From assembly GCF_002741985.1 (NCBI RefSeq), contig NZ_APHW01000034.1, positions 1 through 32,933 of the forward strand: a stretch of DNA of 32,933 nt, written 5' to 3'. Position numbers and translations under genes: made by a program. This document shows positions 24,663-32,850 of the stretch, piece by piece. The notes under the pieces were generated by a model. That model was not told the DNA's origin. It was given only the letters and a program-made list of their open reading frames with translations, and made no database searches. This stretch comes from Vibrio rotiferianus CAIM 577 = LMG 21460 (lineage in GTDB: Bacteria > Pseudomonadota > Gammaproteobacteria > Enterobacterales > Vibrionaceae). Position 1 is the stretch's first letter. Each line of letters starts with the position of its first letter.

Positions 24663-27191
24663 TTACACGTTCACCGCTTTGGTTGGGCGAGTTGGCGTAC
24701 AACCATCATTGCGATAAGGGATAATGTAGGTATTCCCTTCTTCCGGATGAATGATTTGGTAGTACTGCGGCAAGTTAAAGTTAATAAACTTCGACGAGAC
24801 ACGACTGTCATCTTTTACCGAGGTATAGAAGCTGTTCACCGACGCAATCATTTCATCTTTCGAACCGCTAAATTGATGGTAAACCTCAACTTGGTTTGAC
24901 TCATCCAATACATAGATATTGAAGCCATCGTCGGTGTCTTCAAAGAAGAACTGCACCAAACCTTCACTGGCAAAGCCATCTACCACTTCTGGCAATTGGT
25001 ACTCTTGCTCACGATCCAGCATCAACAGCGGTGAACCTTTCAACTTGTTGGTTGAAATACTGCGGTAGAAATCGACTGAGTTTTCTAACTTCTGTACCGA
25101 TACGCCACGACGTTCGAAGAACAAACCATAAGTTTGATTTCCAAGGCGCATCGCTTTAAAGCGACGACGCTTCTCTTGTTCAACCGGCTTCAAACGTAAA
25201 TCAATACACTCAGCTAATAATTGGTAAACCATATTGCGCATCACACCACGCATGTTCTTCGCGTAACAGAACACATCAACCGACTCTGGCGGGATCGCAT
25301 CTTGGTGCATTTTGCCCAGAATGGTCTTCAGCGCATCCAGCATTGCGGTTTCGCCTTTGAAATGCAGTGTACGCACTTCATGCCATGAATTACGGTAAAC
25401 CAAATCAACACTGCCAACTAAGTTGACTTGCTCAGGACCAAAGCTAAAGATGTCTGTATTCTTCACATCCACTTTCAGTGAACGACCGGACAATGCTGCC
25501 GTCGGGTCATTTTCAAAGTTGATGAACATTGCCATTTGGCTGATCTCACACGGGCTCGCTAATGCTTGCATGGTTGGACGACGCTTACGCAACGAGAAGG
25601 TGTTACGCAAGTCACTCACCATTTGGTAGAACTTATCAATGTCTAACTGAGCTTCACGCACCACCGCGTGTAAACGTGTCGATTCAGTAATCAAACCGTT
25701 GAAGAACGCCCAAGAAACCAGCTTGCTCAAGTATTCGTGATGCTCAAGACAAGGTTGACCAAGAATGCGGTGCGCAATCAATGGTTGCTTGTACAAGTAC
25801 CAACCGGATTTGTTTACGCTGCCTTCTTTTACTTCAATGAAGCTCAAGTCGGGTTCGTGCAAATCTGGTGAGATCTGCGGGTTAAGCAAGGTAACTTTAC
25901 CCGGCAACACTTCGAATGCCGCGTACAATTTACGTGCGAGGATACTGATATCTTGCGGGCTGATCGCCGAAGTAATGTCGTTACGGCGCGCAAACTGGAT
26001 CAAGTTACGGTAGCTTTGCATCAAAGCATCCAGCAGTGCATGGTGCACTACTTTCACTTGCTCTACTTTCCAGTTACGGCGATCGTCGAGCTCCGCCAAT
26101 ACCGATGCATCCCAATCCCATTTCGCAGTCATGTCGCTCAAAGCTTCACGACGCCAAGCCACAGAGCCGACATCTGGTTCGCGAGACAGTTTTTCATGGG
26201 TTTTAAGATAGAAACAGCGGCGAACTAAATCCAAACGTGTGTCATCTTGGATTCGCTCTAGGTAACGCGTTACTTTCTCTAGCATCAAGTAGTACGCATC
26301 CATGCCGTACAAGTCAGGCTCGTGGGCAAAGAAGCGACGCTTGGTGTCGATACTAAGAAGTTGTGTGTGCGGGTATTCCCACGAGTAAGCTTCAAGCAAG
26401 ATCGCTTTCAACACGGATTTGTAAGGGGAATCGATACTCTTATACAGCTGCCATAAGTTCGAGCCGAAGTACTCTTCAGCAGGAATGCGGTTAAGCTGAC
26501 CAAAGTTGATCCACTCATCACAGTTGATATAGCCATCTTTACAAAGCTGTGCAACGTACTCGTCGTAACACTCTTCCATTTCTGGCGGCACGATTTGCCA
26601 CAGCAGGCGTTGGCCTGCGAGACGTACCGCAGAACGGTAGAATTCATCCAGCAATAAAAGATGCTGAGAAGAACCACAGTTATCACCGGTCATCTCTTCT
26701 GAATGATTACTACGGAAACGCTCTTCATCCATCAAGAAGAAGTTCGCCTCCACACCTTGGCTTTGCGCCCAATCAGTGATCAGCAAACATTTGTTGGTAA
26801 GCAGTTCACGCTGGTCGTTATCCATCTCCGGTGAGATACACACCCAGATATCCAAATCACTTGAGGTACTTTGACCAATAGAAGAGGTACTGCCCATGGT
26901 GTACAAGCCAAGGATGGCAGGTTGCTCAGCAGTTTCGAGCGGCTGACCAATCGTCAATTGAGTGTCTTCAAGGAATTGTTGCTGGAGTTGATTCAACTCA
27001 AAGCCAAACACACCATAAGGTACATCGGCATCATAATAGCCCGGAATCACAGGGTGGTTGTAGTTCAACAAGGCAGGAATCAAGTGGAATACTTGCTGGC
27101 TTTGCGAATCCATAAGCGCCAGCGCGCGATCAATACGCTGCTGGTTTAGATTATCTAATCGCTGAATAAGTTTTTGGGTGTAAGCCTGCAA
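24663..27191 (-). CDS. cyaA: Class I adenylate cyclase CyaA, TTG start
   Basis: An 842-residue class I adenylate cyclase, cytoplasmic, making cAMP for CRP. The nucleotidyltransferase site is GSTSSIGQS (100-108) with DLD (112-114) as the metal-binding acids. The C-terminal half is the regulatory region that responds to the phosphorylated glucose PTS protein EIIA. LWQLYKSIDSPYK and LVGSVDLVYRNSWHEVRTLHF agree with E. coli CyaA. The start is TTG, preceded by AAGGAA; E. coli cyaA also uses TTG, which is known to limit translation. The next in-frame ATG (codon 27) would remove conserved residues. It is divergent from hemC and convergent with cyaY. Confidence 0.97.
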   Translation of the reverse strand: MQAYTQKLIQRLDNLNQQRIDRALALMDSQSQQVFHLIPALLNYNHPVIPGYYDADVPYGVFGFELNQLQQQFLEDTQLTIGQPLETAEQPAILGLYTMGSTSSIGQSTSSDLDIWVCISPEMDNDQRELLTNKCLLITDWAQSQGVEANFFLMDEERFRSNHSEEMTGDNCGSSQHLLLLDEFYRSAVRLAGQRLLWQIVPPEMEECYDEYVAQLCKDGYINCDEWINFGQLNRIPAEEYFGSNLWQLYKSIDSPYKSVLKAILLEAYSWEYPHTQLLSIDTKRRFFAHEPDLYGMDAYYLMLEKVTRYLERIQDDTRLDLVRRCFYLKTHEKLSREPDVGSVAWRREALSDMTAKWDWDASVLAELDDRRNWKVEQVKVVHHALLDALMQSYRNLIQFARRNDITSAISPQDISILARKLYAAFEVLPGKVTLLNPQISPDLHEPDLSFIEVKEGSVNKSGWYLYKQPLIAHRILGQPCLEHHEYLSKLVSWAFFNGLITESTRLHAVVREAQLDIDKFYQMVSDLRNTFSLRKRRPTMQALASPCEISQMAMFINFENDPTAALSGRSLKVDVKNTDIFSFGPEQVNLVGSVDLVYRNSWHEVRTLHFKGETAMLDALKTILGKMHQDAIPPESVDVFCYAKNMRGVMRNMVYQLLAECIDLRLKPVEQEKRRRFKAMRLGNQTYGLFFERRGVSVQKLENSVDFYRSISTNKLKGSPLLMLDREQEYQLPEVVDGFASEGLVQFFFEDTDDGFNIYVLDESNQVEVYHQFSGSKDEMIASVNSFYTSVKDDSRVSSKFINFNLPQYYQIIHPEEGNTYIIPYRNDGCTPTRPTKAVNV

Positions 27192-27538
27192 GGGAAGTTC
27201 CTTGGTTGAACAATCACGAAATTTGCTGATGTTTTAAACCAAAACGGCTTAAAAACGTGATCAATTTAACACTTTCATCAGGGTTGGTAAAGATTTCCAC
27301 CCGCAAATAGTTGTGGTCTAAAAACCCCACACTAGTCGCAAAAATTGATAGCGCCGTAGTGTCGCTTGTATTCGCCTATAACTAATAATAGTCCTTAGTC
27401 TAAATGAGAATCTAGTCACACTATTTTCATAACGTTGTGTAATTCCATTTATGACCCCTAGAGAAGCCTAACTAACATTAAGACTTTCACGCGTTGAGTG
27501 GTAGGATTAAGCAAAACTAAAACAGCATTGAGAAGACC
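27192..27538. promoter_or_regulatory. cyaA-hemC divergent control region
   Basis: A 347-base space with no gene, holding the promoters of cyaA (reverse) and hemC (forward). The cyaA promoter and CRP-like site lie near 27253-27291. For hemC no confident -10/-35 pair was found; TTGTAT...TATAAC near 27368-27385 is a weak possibility. Confidence 0.6.
27253..27291 (-). promoter_or_regulatory. cyaA promoter with overlapping CRP-like site
   Basis: On the reverse strand TTTACC (27286-27291), a 16-base spacer and TTAAAT (27264-27269) form a plausible promoter. A CRP-like 22-mer centred on CGTGA-TCAATT-TAACA (27253-27274) covers the -10 box. On the reverse strand it reads TGTTAAATTGATCACGTTT, which to my recollection is nearly the E. 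coli cya site used for cAMP-CRP autorepression. Confidence 0.65.
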
Positions 27539-28477
27539 ATGACACAATCTACGCCAATTCGCATTGCAACACGAAAAAGCCCACTTGCCCTATGGCAAGC
27601 CTACTATGTAAAAGATGCCCTTCAAGCCGCTCATCCTGGCCTTGAAGTGGAGCTGGTTACTATGGTGACCAAAGGCGACATCATTTTGGATACGCCGCTA
27701 GCAAAAGTCGGTGGTAAAGGCTTGTTCGTTAAAGAGCTGGAAGTGGCAATGCTTGAAGGTCGCGCAGACCTTGCGGTGCACTCAATGAAAGATGTACCAG
27801 TAGACTTCCCTGAAGGTCTTGGCTTGGTGACGATTTGTGAACGTGAAGACCCACGTGATGCATTCGTATCAAACACTTACAACAACATTGATGAGCTACC
27901 GCAAGGCGCGGTTGTTGGTACTTGTAGCTTACGTCGTCAGTGCCAGTTGAAAGAATACCGCCCAGACCTGATCATCAAAGAGCTACGCGGTAATGTTGGT
28001 ACGCGTCTAGGTAAGCTAGATGCAGGTGAATACGACGCGATTATTCTTGCAGCAGCAGGTCTGAAGCGCCTTGAGCTAGAAGAGCGCATTCGCAGCTTTA
28101 TCGAACCAGAACAATCACTGCCAGCAGTAGGCCAAGGCGCGGTAGGCATTGAGTGCCGTGTGGATGACGAACGCCTACTAAAACTGCTTGAGCCACTAAA
28201 TCACCAAGATACGGCAGATCGCGTGCGCTGTGAGCGCGCAATGAACCTCACTCTTGAGGGCGGTTGTCAGGTACCAATCGGCAGCTACTCACTGCTTGAT
28301 GGCGACAACATCTGGCTTCGCGCACTGGTTGGTGAACCAGACGGTAGCCTAATTGTACGTGGTGAAATTCGTGGTCACCGCAACGATGCCGAAGCACTAG
28401 GCGTTCAACTTGCTAACGAGCTACTTGAAAACGGTGCGCGCGACATCCTAACCAAACTGTACGCAGACCACGAATAA
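27539..28477 (+). CDS. hemC: Porphobilinogen deaminase HemC
   Basis: A 312-residue hydroxymethylbilane synthase that joins four porphobilinogens. Cys243 in [10 protein letters not shown] carries the dipyrromethane cofactor; Asp85 in HSMKDVP is the catalytic acid; [14 protein letters not shown] is the usual start. GAGAAG lies 3 bases before the ATG. First gene of hemC-hemD-hemX-hemY; hemD begins two bases after its stop. Confidence 0.97.
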   Translation: MTQSTPIRIATRKSPLALWQAYYVKDALQAAHPGLEVELVTMVTKGDIILDTPLAKVGGKGLFVKELEVAMLEGRADLAVHSMKDVPVDFPEGLGLVTICEREDPRDAFVSNTYNNIDELPQGAVVGTCSLRRQCQLKEYRPDLIIKELRGNVGTRLGKLDAGEYDAIILAAAGLKRLELEERIRSFIEPEQSLPAVGQGAVGIECRVDDERLLKLLEPLNHQDTADRVRCERAMNLTLEGGCQVPIGSYSLLDGDNIWLRALVGEPDGSLIVRGEIRGHRNDAEALGVQLANELLENGARDILTKLYADHE

Positions 28478-28479
28478 TC

Positions 28480-29208
28480 ATGACAGTGTTGGTCACTCGT
28501 CCGGGAGAGCAAGGTATGGCGCTTTGCTCTCTGCTCGAAAGGCACGGCAAAACTACAATTCATCATCCACTGATCGACATCGTCGCCGATCTCAGCGACA
28601 CACAACTCTCCAAATACATTGAAAGTGCTCAAATCATCATTGCGGTAAGCCAACATGCGGTGCAATGCGCAGAGCAAATCTTGCGAAACCACGCTAAATC
28701 ATGGTCTAAGCAAGCTATATACCTTGCCGTTGGTCAAAAAACCGCACACTATTTGAGCAAATGTACCCAACAAAAAGTACACTATCCACAAGTCAGTGAT
28801 AGTGAGCACTTGTTGCAGCTTCCCGAATTAGACAATGTAGATAAACAAACCGTTCTAATTCTTCGCGGTAACGGTGGAAGAGAGCTGATAAAAGATGCAT
28901 TGGTGAGACGTGGAGCAAAAGTTCACTATTGTGAGACTTATAAGAGAGAATTTATCCCATTCGATCCAGTAAGCTGTGTCTCACAATGGAAAACCCAGCA
29001 AATCAACCAGATCATCATCACCAGTGGTGAACAACTGGATTATTTGTGTCGCCAATTGTCGCCAGAGCAATTGGCTTGGCTTAATCAACAAGAGTTGTAT
29101 ATCCCCAGTCAGCGAATCGCTGACATCGCAATTCAACGGGGCTTCACTCAGGTCAGATGCACAGGAAGCGCATCCAACCAAGAATTACTGGCTGCTCTCC
29201 AGCCCTAG
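28480..29208 (+). CDS. hemD: Uroporphyrinogen-III synthase HemD
   Basis: A 242-residue enzyme that closes hydroxymethylbilane to uroporphyrinogen III with inversion of ring D. HemD sequences diverge fast; the start VLVTRPGEQG, VSQHAVQCAE, LAVGQKTAHYL, ILRGNGGRELI and CETYKRE fit the two-lobed family. Position directly after hemC, two bases beyond its stop, makes the call secure. Confidence 0.94.
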   Translation: MTVLVTRPGEQGMALCSLLERHGKTTIHHPLIDIVADLSDTQLSKYIESAQIIIAVSQHAVQCAEQILRNHAKSWSKQAIYLAVGQKTAHYLSKCTQQKVHYPQVSDSEHLLQLPELDNVDKQTVLILRGNGGRELIKDALVRRGAKVHYCETYKREFIPFDPVSCVSQWKTQQINQIIITSGEQLDYLCRQLSPEQLAWLNQQELYIPSQRIADIAIQRGFTQVRCTGSASNQELLAALQP

Positions 29209-29225
29209 CTACACAGGATATAGGC

Positions 29226-30437
29226 ATGACAAGTAAAAATAACGATCAAAAGAATAACGATAAAAACCTTTCCGAAGAAACCACATCGGCACCGCTAGCT
29301 GAAAAAGACACGCCTAAAAAGGAATCTGAATCGAGCAAAGCAGAATCAAAGCCTGCCGAGCCAACCAAACCAGCAGAGCCAAGCAAAGGTGAATTTGAAG
29401 AGAAGCAAGGTAAACGTGGCGTCAAGCTGGGTACCGTTGCAATCGTCTTGTCACTTATTTTTGGTGGTGGCCTGACTTACAAAATGCTCGAGCAGCAGTC
29501 TGAATACCAAACTCAGATTGCTCAGCTTCAAAACCAACTAGAGCAAGCTCAATCAGCAATGAAACAAGAGCTAAGCCAAGTAAAACAAGAGACTATTGAA
29601 AAAGCGACTACAGTCACTCACAAAGCAGAAGTGGTACTGGGTCAGCAGCAAAAGAGCATTGAAAGCCTGCAACTAGCAGTCGCTGACGTAAAAGGCCGTC
29701 GTCCAAACGACTGGTTACTAGCAGAAGCTGACTACCTAGTAAAACTCGCTGGTCGTAAGTTGTTCCTAGAGCACGATGTAGAAAGCGCAACTCAATTGAT
29801 GGAAAGTGCAGACCAACGCATCGCCGCACTAAACGATCCAAGTTTAGTTGGGCTTCGTAAAGCAATGGCAAACGACATTACTAAGCTACGTGTTGTACCT
29901 TTGGTAGACCGTGATGGCTTGGTATTACGCCTAACTGCGCTACAGCAACAAGTAGATAAACTACCTCTAGCGAATGCCTTGCTACCAGAGGCGGCAGCAG
30001 TCGAAAAACAAGAAGTCTCAGAAGACATTGCTAACTGGCAAGATAACCTGATGACGTCATTGAAAGATTTCTCAGAAAACTTCATCACCTTCCGTACTCG
30101 CGATGGTAACGTGATTCCTCTATTGTCCCCACAGCAACACTTCTACTTGAAAGAAAACATCAAAGCGAAGCTAGAGACAGCAATCAAAGCGGTATACCAA
30201 GAGCAAGGTGAGATCTACACCACCTCGTTGGAAACAGCGGATAAATGGGCAATGGCATTCTTCAACCAAGACGACAACTCGGTTAAAGAATTCAACAAGA
30301 CACTGAGCCAACTGAGCAAGCAAGACATTCAAGTCGAATACCCTGCGAAGCTAGAAAGCCAAAACCAACTCTCAGATGTGATTCGTGAACGCCTACGTCG
30401 TGAAGTGACCACGATGACAGGTACGGAGGATAAGTAA
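29226..30437 (+). CDS. hemX: HemX membrane protein of the haem operon
   Basis: A 403-residue protein: a charged, Lys/Glu/Pro-rich cytoplasmic head (1-65), one membrane helix (about 70-90, LGTVAIVLSLIFGGGLTY), a long coiled coil rich in Gln and Glu (95-155), and a globular part with PNDWLLAEADYLVKLAGRKL. Often labelled uroporphyrinogen methyltransferase, but there is no SAM-binding motif here, so that label is misleading; the exact role is unknown. I chose the ATG at 29226, 17 bases after hemD; an upstream frame would overlap hemD. Its stop shares a base with the hemY start (TAATG). Confidence 0.93.
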   Translation: MTSKNNDQKNNDKNLSEETTSAPLAEKDTPKKESESSKAESKPAEPTKPAEPSKGEFEEKQGKRGVKLGTVAIVLSLIFGGGLTYKMLEQQSEYQTQIAQLQNQLEQAQSAMKQELSQVKQETIEKATTVTHKAEVVLGQQQKSIESLQLAVADVKGRRPNDWLLAEADYLVKLAGRKLFLEHDVESATQLMESADQRIAALNDPSLVGLRKAMANDITKLRVVPLVDRDGLVLRLTALQQQVDKLPLANALLPEAAAVEKQEVSEDIANWQDNLMTSLKDFSENFITFRTRDGNVIPLLSPQQHFYLKENIKAKLETAIKAVYQEQGEIYTTSLETADKWAMAFFNQDDNSVKEFNKTLSQLSKQDIQVEYPAKLESQNQLSDVIRERLRREVTTMTGTEDK

Positions 30438-31618
30438 TGGTTCGTCTTATTTTCCTATTTGTAGTTCTTGGTGCTGGCTTATTCGTTGGCACGCAGTTCT
30501 CAGGTCAGCAAGGTTATGTCCTGATTTCAATCGCGAACAAAACCATTGAGATGAGCGTAACCACGCTAGTGATCTTCGTAATTGCAGCATTGGCAGCACT
30601 GTTCTTCCTAGAGTACGTGGTCAAGAAACTGGTTTACGCAAGCTCAAGCACCTGGAACTACTTCAGCGTGCGTAAAATGCGCCGCTCTCGTCGCTACACC
30701 AACGAAGGCATCATCAAGCTACTAGAAGGTGACTGGAAAGGTGCCGAGAAGAAAGTGACACGCTGGGCAAATCACCACGACATGCCTCTTCTATGCTACC
30801 TAGTGGCTTCAGAGGCTGCACAAGGTCAAGGTGACAAAGCCAAGCGTGACCAGTACCTAGAACTGGCAAGCCAGCAAGAGAATGCGCACCTAGCAGTAGA
30901 GTTGACTCGTGCGAAACAGTTCATTCGCGATAACGAATTCGAATCGGCATTCGATACGCTACAAGCACTGAAAGGCCAGTACGCGAATAACTCGATCGTT
31001 CTTAACCTGCTAAAAACCACTTACATGCAGCTTAAGCTATGGCAACCACTGATCGATCTGATGCCTCAGCTAACCAAAGCCAAGCTGGTAACAGAAGAAG
31101 AGCAAGCGGAACTGATTCAGAAGGCACAGTGTGGCTTACTACACGAAGTCGCCCAGCAACAAGGTAGCGAAGGTCTGGTCTCACACTGGAACGGTCTGCC
31201 ACGCAAAGTAAAACAAGATACTCACCTCATTGCTTGCTTCGCACGAGAACTCATTTCACGTAAAGCAGATTCTGAAGCCTTCACGGTTATCAAAGAAGCA
31301 CTAAAGAAACACCCAACACCTGAACTATATAGACTACTGCCTGAGCTAAATTTGTCAGACAGCCATCCTGTAGTTGTATTCTTAGAAGGTGTATTAAAGC
31401 GTGAATCGGATAATGCCGCTGCTCATAGTGCTTTAGGACACTTCCTATTCCGACAAGAAAAATGGCAAGAAGCACAACAACAGTTCGAGGTTGCTCTTAA
31501 GCTCCACTCAGACGTCTCTGACTATGCTTTCCTCGCAGACACACTAGAGAAGCAAAACCTGACTAAAGCGGCTCACGAGGTCTCTCGTAAAGCACTAACG
31601 CTAGTTCAAAACAACTAA
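30437..31618 (+). CDS. hemY: HemY, TPR-containing inner-membrane protein
   Basis: A 393-residue protein with two N-terminal membrane helices (about 3-22 and 38-62), then a family stretch with VRKMRRSRRYTNEGIIKLLEGDWKGAEK, then tetratricopeptide-like helices to the end (HSALGHFLFRQEKWQEAQQQFEVAL is the clearest). This is the gammaproteobacterial HemY, not the protoporphyrinogen oxidase of Bacillus with the same name. It is translationally coupled to hemX and last in the operon, before a strong terminator. Confidence 0.95.
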   Translation: MVRLIFLFVVLGAGLFVGTQFSGQQGYVLISIANKTIEMSVTTLVIFVIAALAALFFLEYVVKKLVYASSSTWNYFSVRKMRRSRRYTNEGIIKLLEGDWKGAEKKVTRWANHHDMPLLCYLVASEAAQGQGDKAKRDQYLELASQQENAHLAVELTRAKQFIRDNEFESAFDTLQALKGQYANNSIVLNLLKTTYMQLKLWQPLIDLMPQLTKAKLVTEEEQAELIQKAQCGLLHEVAQQQGSEGLVSHWNGLPRKVKQDTHLIACFARELISRKADSEAFTVIKEALKKHPTPELYRLLPELNLSDSHPVVVFLEGVLKRESDNAAAHSALGHFLFRQEKWQEAQQQFEVALKLHSDVSDYAFLADTLEKQNLTKAAHEVSRKALTLVQNN

Positions 31619-31641
31619 GCGATTCAGAAAGTAGAAAGTAG

Positions 31642-31671
31642 AAAGCCGACAGTAAACTGTCGGCTTTTTTA
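31642..31671 (+). terminator. Terminator of the hemCDXY operon
   Basis: AAAGCCGACAG (31642-31652), loop TAAA, CTGTCGGCTTT (31657-31667) and a T-run. It begins 23 bases after the hemY stop. Confidence 0.95.
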
Positions 31672-31882
31672 TTGCCTGCTATTCCTCATGCCCCTTTATC
31701 GCTTCAACTAACTACCCAAAAGTTGTGTTCCCTCTACTGACTATTCTTCATTAGAGACAATCACCAACGTCTCTGTAGTTCACTCCAAACTACCACTCTT
31801 CATCTCATCAAGAGCTACGAGAAACAACCTCAATCACTTTCTACAAAGTAGAGCGATTGAATCTGAATGGCTAGTAAGGCAG

Positions 31883-31924
31883 CTCTACATCAATCCAACA
31901 TAGCTATATTGGATTGATGTAGAG
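31883..31924. repeat. Perfect 16-bp inverted repeat
   Basis: CTCTACATCAATCCAA (31883-31898), a 10-base loop and TTGGATTGATGTAGAG (31909-31924). There is no T-run on either side, so it is not an ordinary terminator. GCTCTAC at its left edge can also pair with GTAGAGC at 31848-31854, giving a competing structure. Confidence 0.85.
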
Positions 31925-32192
31925 AGGATTAACCGAATGCATCAGCGACCTGACATTATGTACTCAGTTAGACAAAGAATAGCTCTATAGAGCGCTTGAA
32001 TAGCGTTCTTTGTACAAGCTAACGTAAAGAGTCACGGTAATCGGCAATAAGCATCAGAGGGTACGTAACGTCGCTTATACATATTTAAGGCAGCAGTGAG
32101 TAGAAACGCTCTTCTGTTAACAGAAACACTGAGCCGATAGAGATAGGAAGGGTAAGGGACAGGCTTAATAACTTTTAGTGGAGGACAAAGCT

Positions 32193-32219
32193 ATGAGTTC
32201 CTATAACCCTATAAAGTGA
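32193..32219 (+). CDS. Possible 8-residue mini-ORF with strong ribosome binding site
   Basis: GGAGG (32180-32184), 8 bases, then ATG and eight codons (MSSYNPIK) and TGA. The ribosome binding site is among the best in the window, but the peptide is tiny, no promoter is clear and no gene lies downstream on this strand. Probably chance, or a leader-type peptide. Confidence 0.2.
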   Translation: MSSYNPIK

Positions 32220-32341
32220 GGATAACAGAAAGCCTCAAGGTACGGCTTATTAGGTGGAGAGTAGAGGTGCTTAGTTTGGAGCAACGTCGGCTAGGAGGTT
32301 GATTCAAATCACTACGCCGATTTGCAAGTATCAGAAACAAC

Positions 32342-32371
32342 GAAAGCCCGTTGAATTGTCAACGGGCTTTC
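32342..32371. terminator. Strong hairpin downstream of the rRNA operon
   Basis: GAAAGCCCGTTGA, loop ATTG, TCAACGGGCTTTC: 13 base pairs. No clean T-run follows on the + strand; on the reverse strand the tail is moderately T-rich. Probably a second terminator of the rrn-tRNA transcript. Confidence 0.65.
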
Positions 32372-32372
32372 T

Positions 32373-32407
32373 ATGTAGTGACAGAGAATCGGGATTTAGT
32401 AAATCCC
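32373..32407 (-). pseudogene. Possible tRNA 3'-end remnant
   Basis: On the reverse strand GGGAT-TTACTAA-ATCCC has the 5-bp stem and 7-base loop of a T-arm and is followed by a tail that aligns with the tRNA-Ser 3' end and its flank (AAATCCC, TCTC, CACTA, AAGCC in the same order), then a hairpin terminator. The T-loop is not canonical and no 5' half is seen. This may be a decayed copy of a tRNA end plus terminator. Confidence 0.3.
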
Positions 32408-32435
32408 TATCATTTCATAGCTCGTGTAGAAATGA

Positions 32436-32464
32436 AAAAAGCCTCGCTATTTCTAGCGAGGCTT
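32436..32464 (-). terminator. Terminator of the rrn-tRNA-Ser transcript
   Basis: On the reverse strand AAGCCTCGCTA, loop GAAA, TAGCGAGGCTT, then a T-run. It lies 9 bases beyond the tRNA-Ser 3' end. Confidence 0.93.
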
Positions 32465-32472
32465 CTTAATAG

Positions 32473-32563
32473 TGGCGGAGAGATAGGGATTTGAACCCTA
32501 GATACGCTATTAACGTATGCCGGTTTTCAAGACCGGTGCTTTCAACCACTCAGCCATCTCTCC
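32473..32563 (-). tRNA. tRNA-Ser (anticodon UGA)
   Basis: A 91-base class II tRNA with encoded CCA. The acceptor GGAGAGA pairs with TCTCTCC. The anticodon stem CCGGT/ACCGG encloses the loop CTTGAAA, giving anticodon TGA (reads UCA). The long variable arm ATACG/CGTAT is the serine hallmark, and the T-arm holds GGTTCAAATCC-like sequence. It is transcribed as the distal part of the rRNA operon. Confidence 0.97.
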
Positions 32564-32645
32564 ACAAATTGTTACTAAAATTTAGTCTTACTTAAATAAT
32601 GCTAAATTTCAGTTTTGCCTTTAGATTTATCTAAAAGCGATATTA

Positions 32646-32766
32646 AAGCCTGGCGATGTCCTACTCTCACATGGGGAAGCCCCACACTACCATCGGCGCT
32701 AATTCGTTTCACTTCTGAGTTCGGAATGGAAATCAGGTGGGTCCAAATCGCTATGGTCGCCAAGCA
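32646..32766 (-). rRNA. rrf: 5S ribosomal RNA
   Basis: On the reverse strand the sequence begins TGCTTGGCGACCATAGCG and ends ACATCGCCAGGCTT, with internal GGACCCACCTGA and CCGAACTCAGAAGTGAAACG, all characteristic of Vibrio 5S rRNA. Length about 121 bases. It lies between the 23S gene and tRNA-Ser. Confidence 0.97.
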
Positions 32767-32850
32767 AATTCTTTAATCTGGAAAGCTGTTTTCAGTTCTT
32801 AACACATTCAATGTTCTTACATTGAGTCCATCAAAACCCTTGGGTGTTGT

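Larger units (their letters stand above)
31680..32340. other. Gene-free block rich in inverted repeats
   Basis: No credible protein gene on either strand. It holds several helices: AGAGAC/GTCTCT (31753-31774); CAATC..TCTAC-AAA-GTAGA..GATTG (31831-31859); a perfect 16-bp inverted repeat CTCTACATCAATCCAA/TTGGATTGATGTAGAG (31883-31924); CAAAGAA/TTCTTTG (31973-32012) enclosing the palindrome GCTCTATAGAGC; and the 14-bp palindrome TTCTGTTAACAGAA (32112-32125). It may be a structured RNA or the decayed end of the rRNA operon. Confidence 0.5.

Noticed and set aside
29226..30437. HemX as uroporphyrinogen-III C-methyltransferase
   Set aside because: The sequence has one membrane helix and a coiled coil but no SAM-binding motif; the label is a common annotation carry-over.
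32283..32325. tRNA-like segment with GTTGATTCAAATCAC between GTCGGC and GCCGAT
   Set aside because: The outer arms pair, but the T-arm stem is only four pairs and there is no anticodon or D-arm; not enough to call a tRNA remnant.
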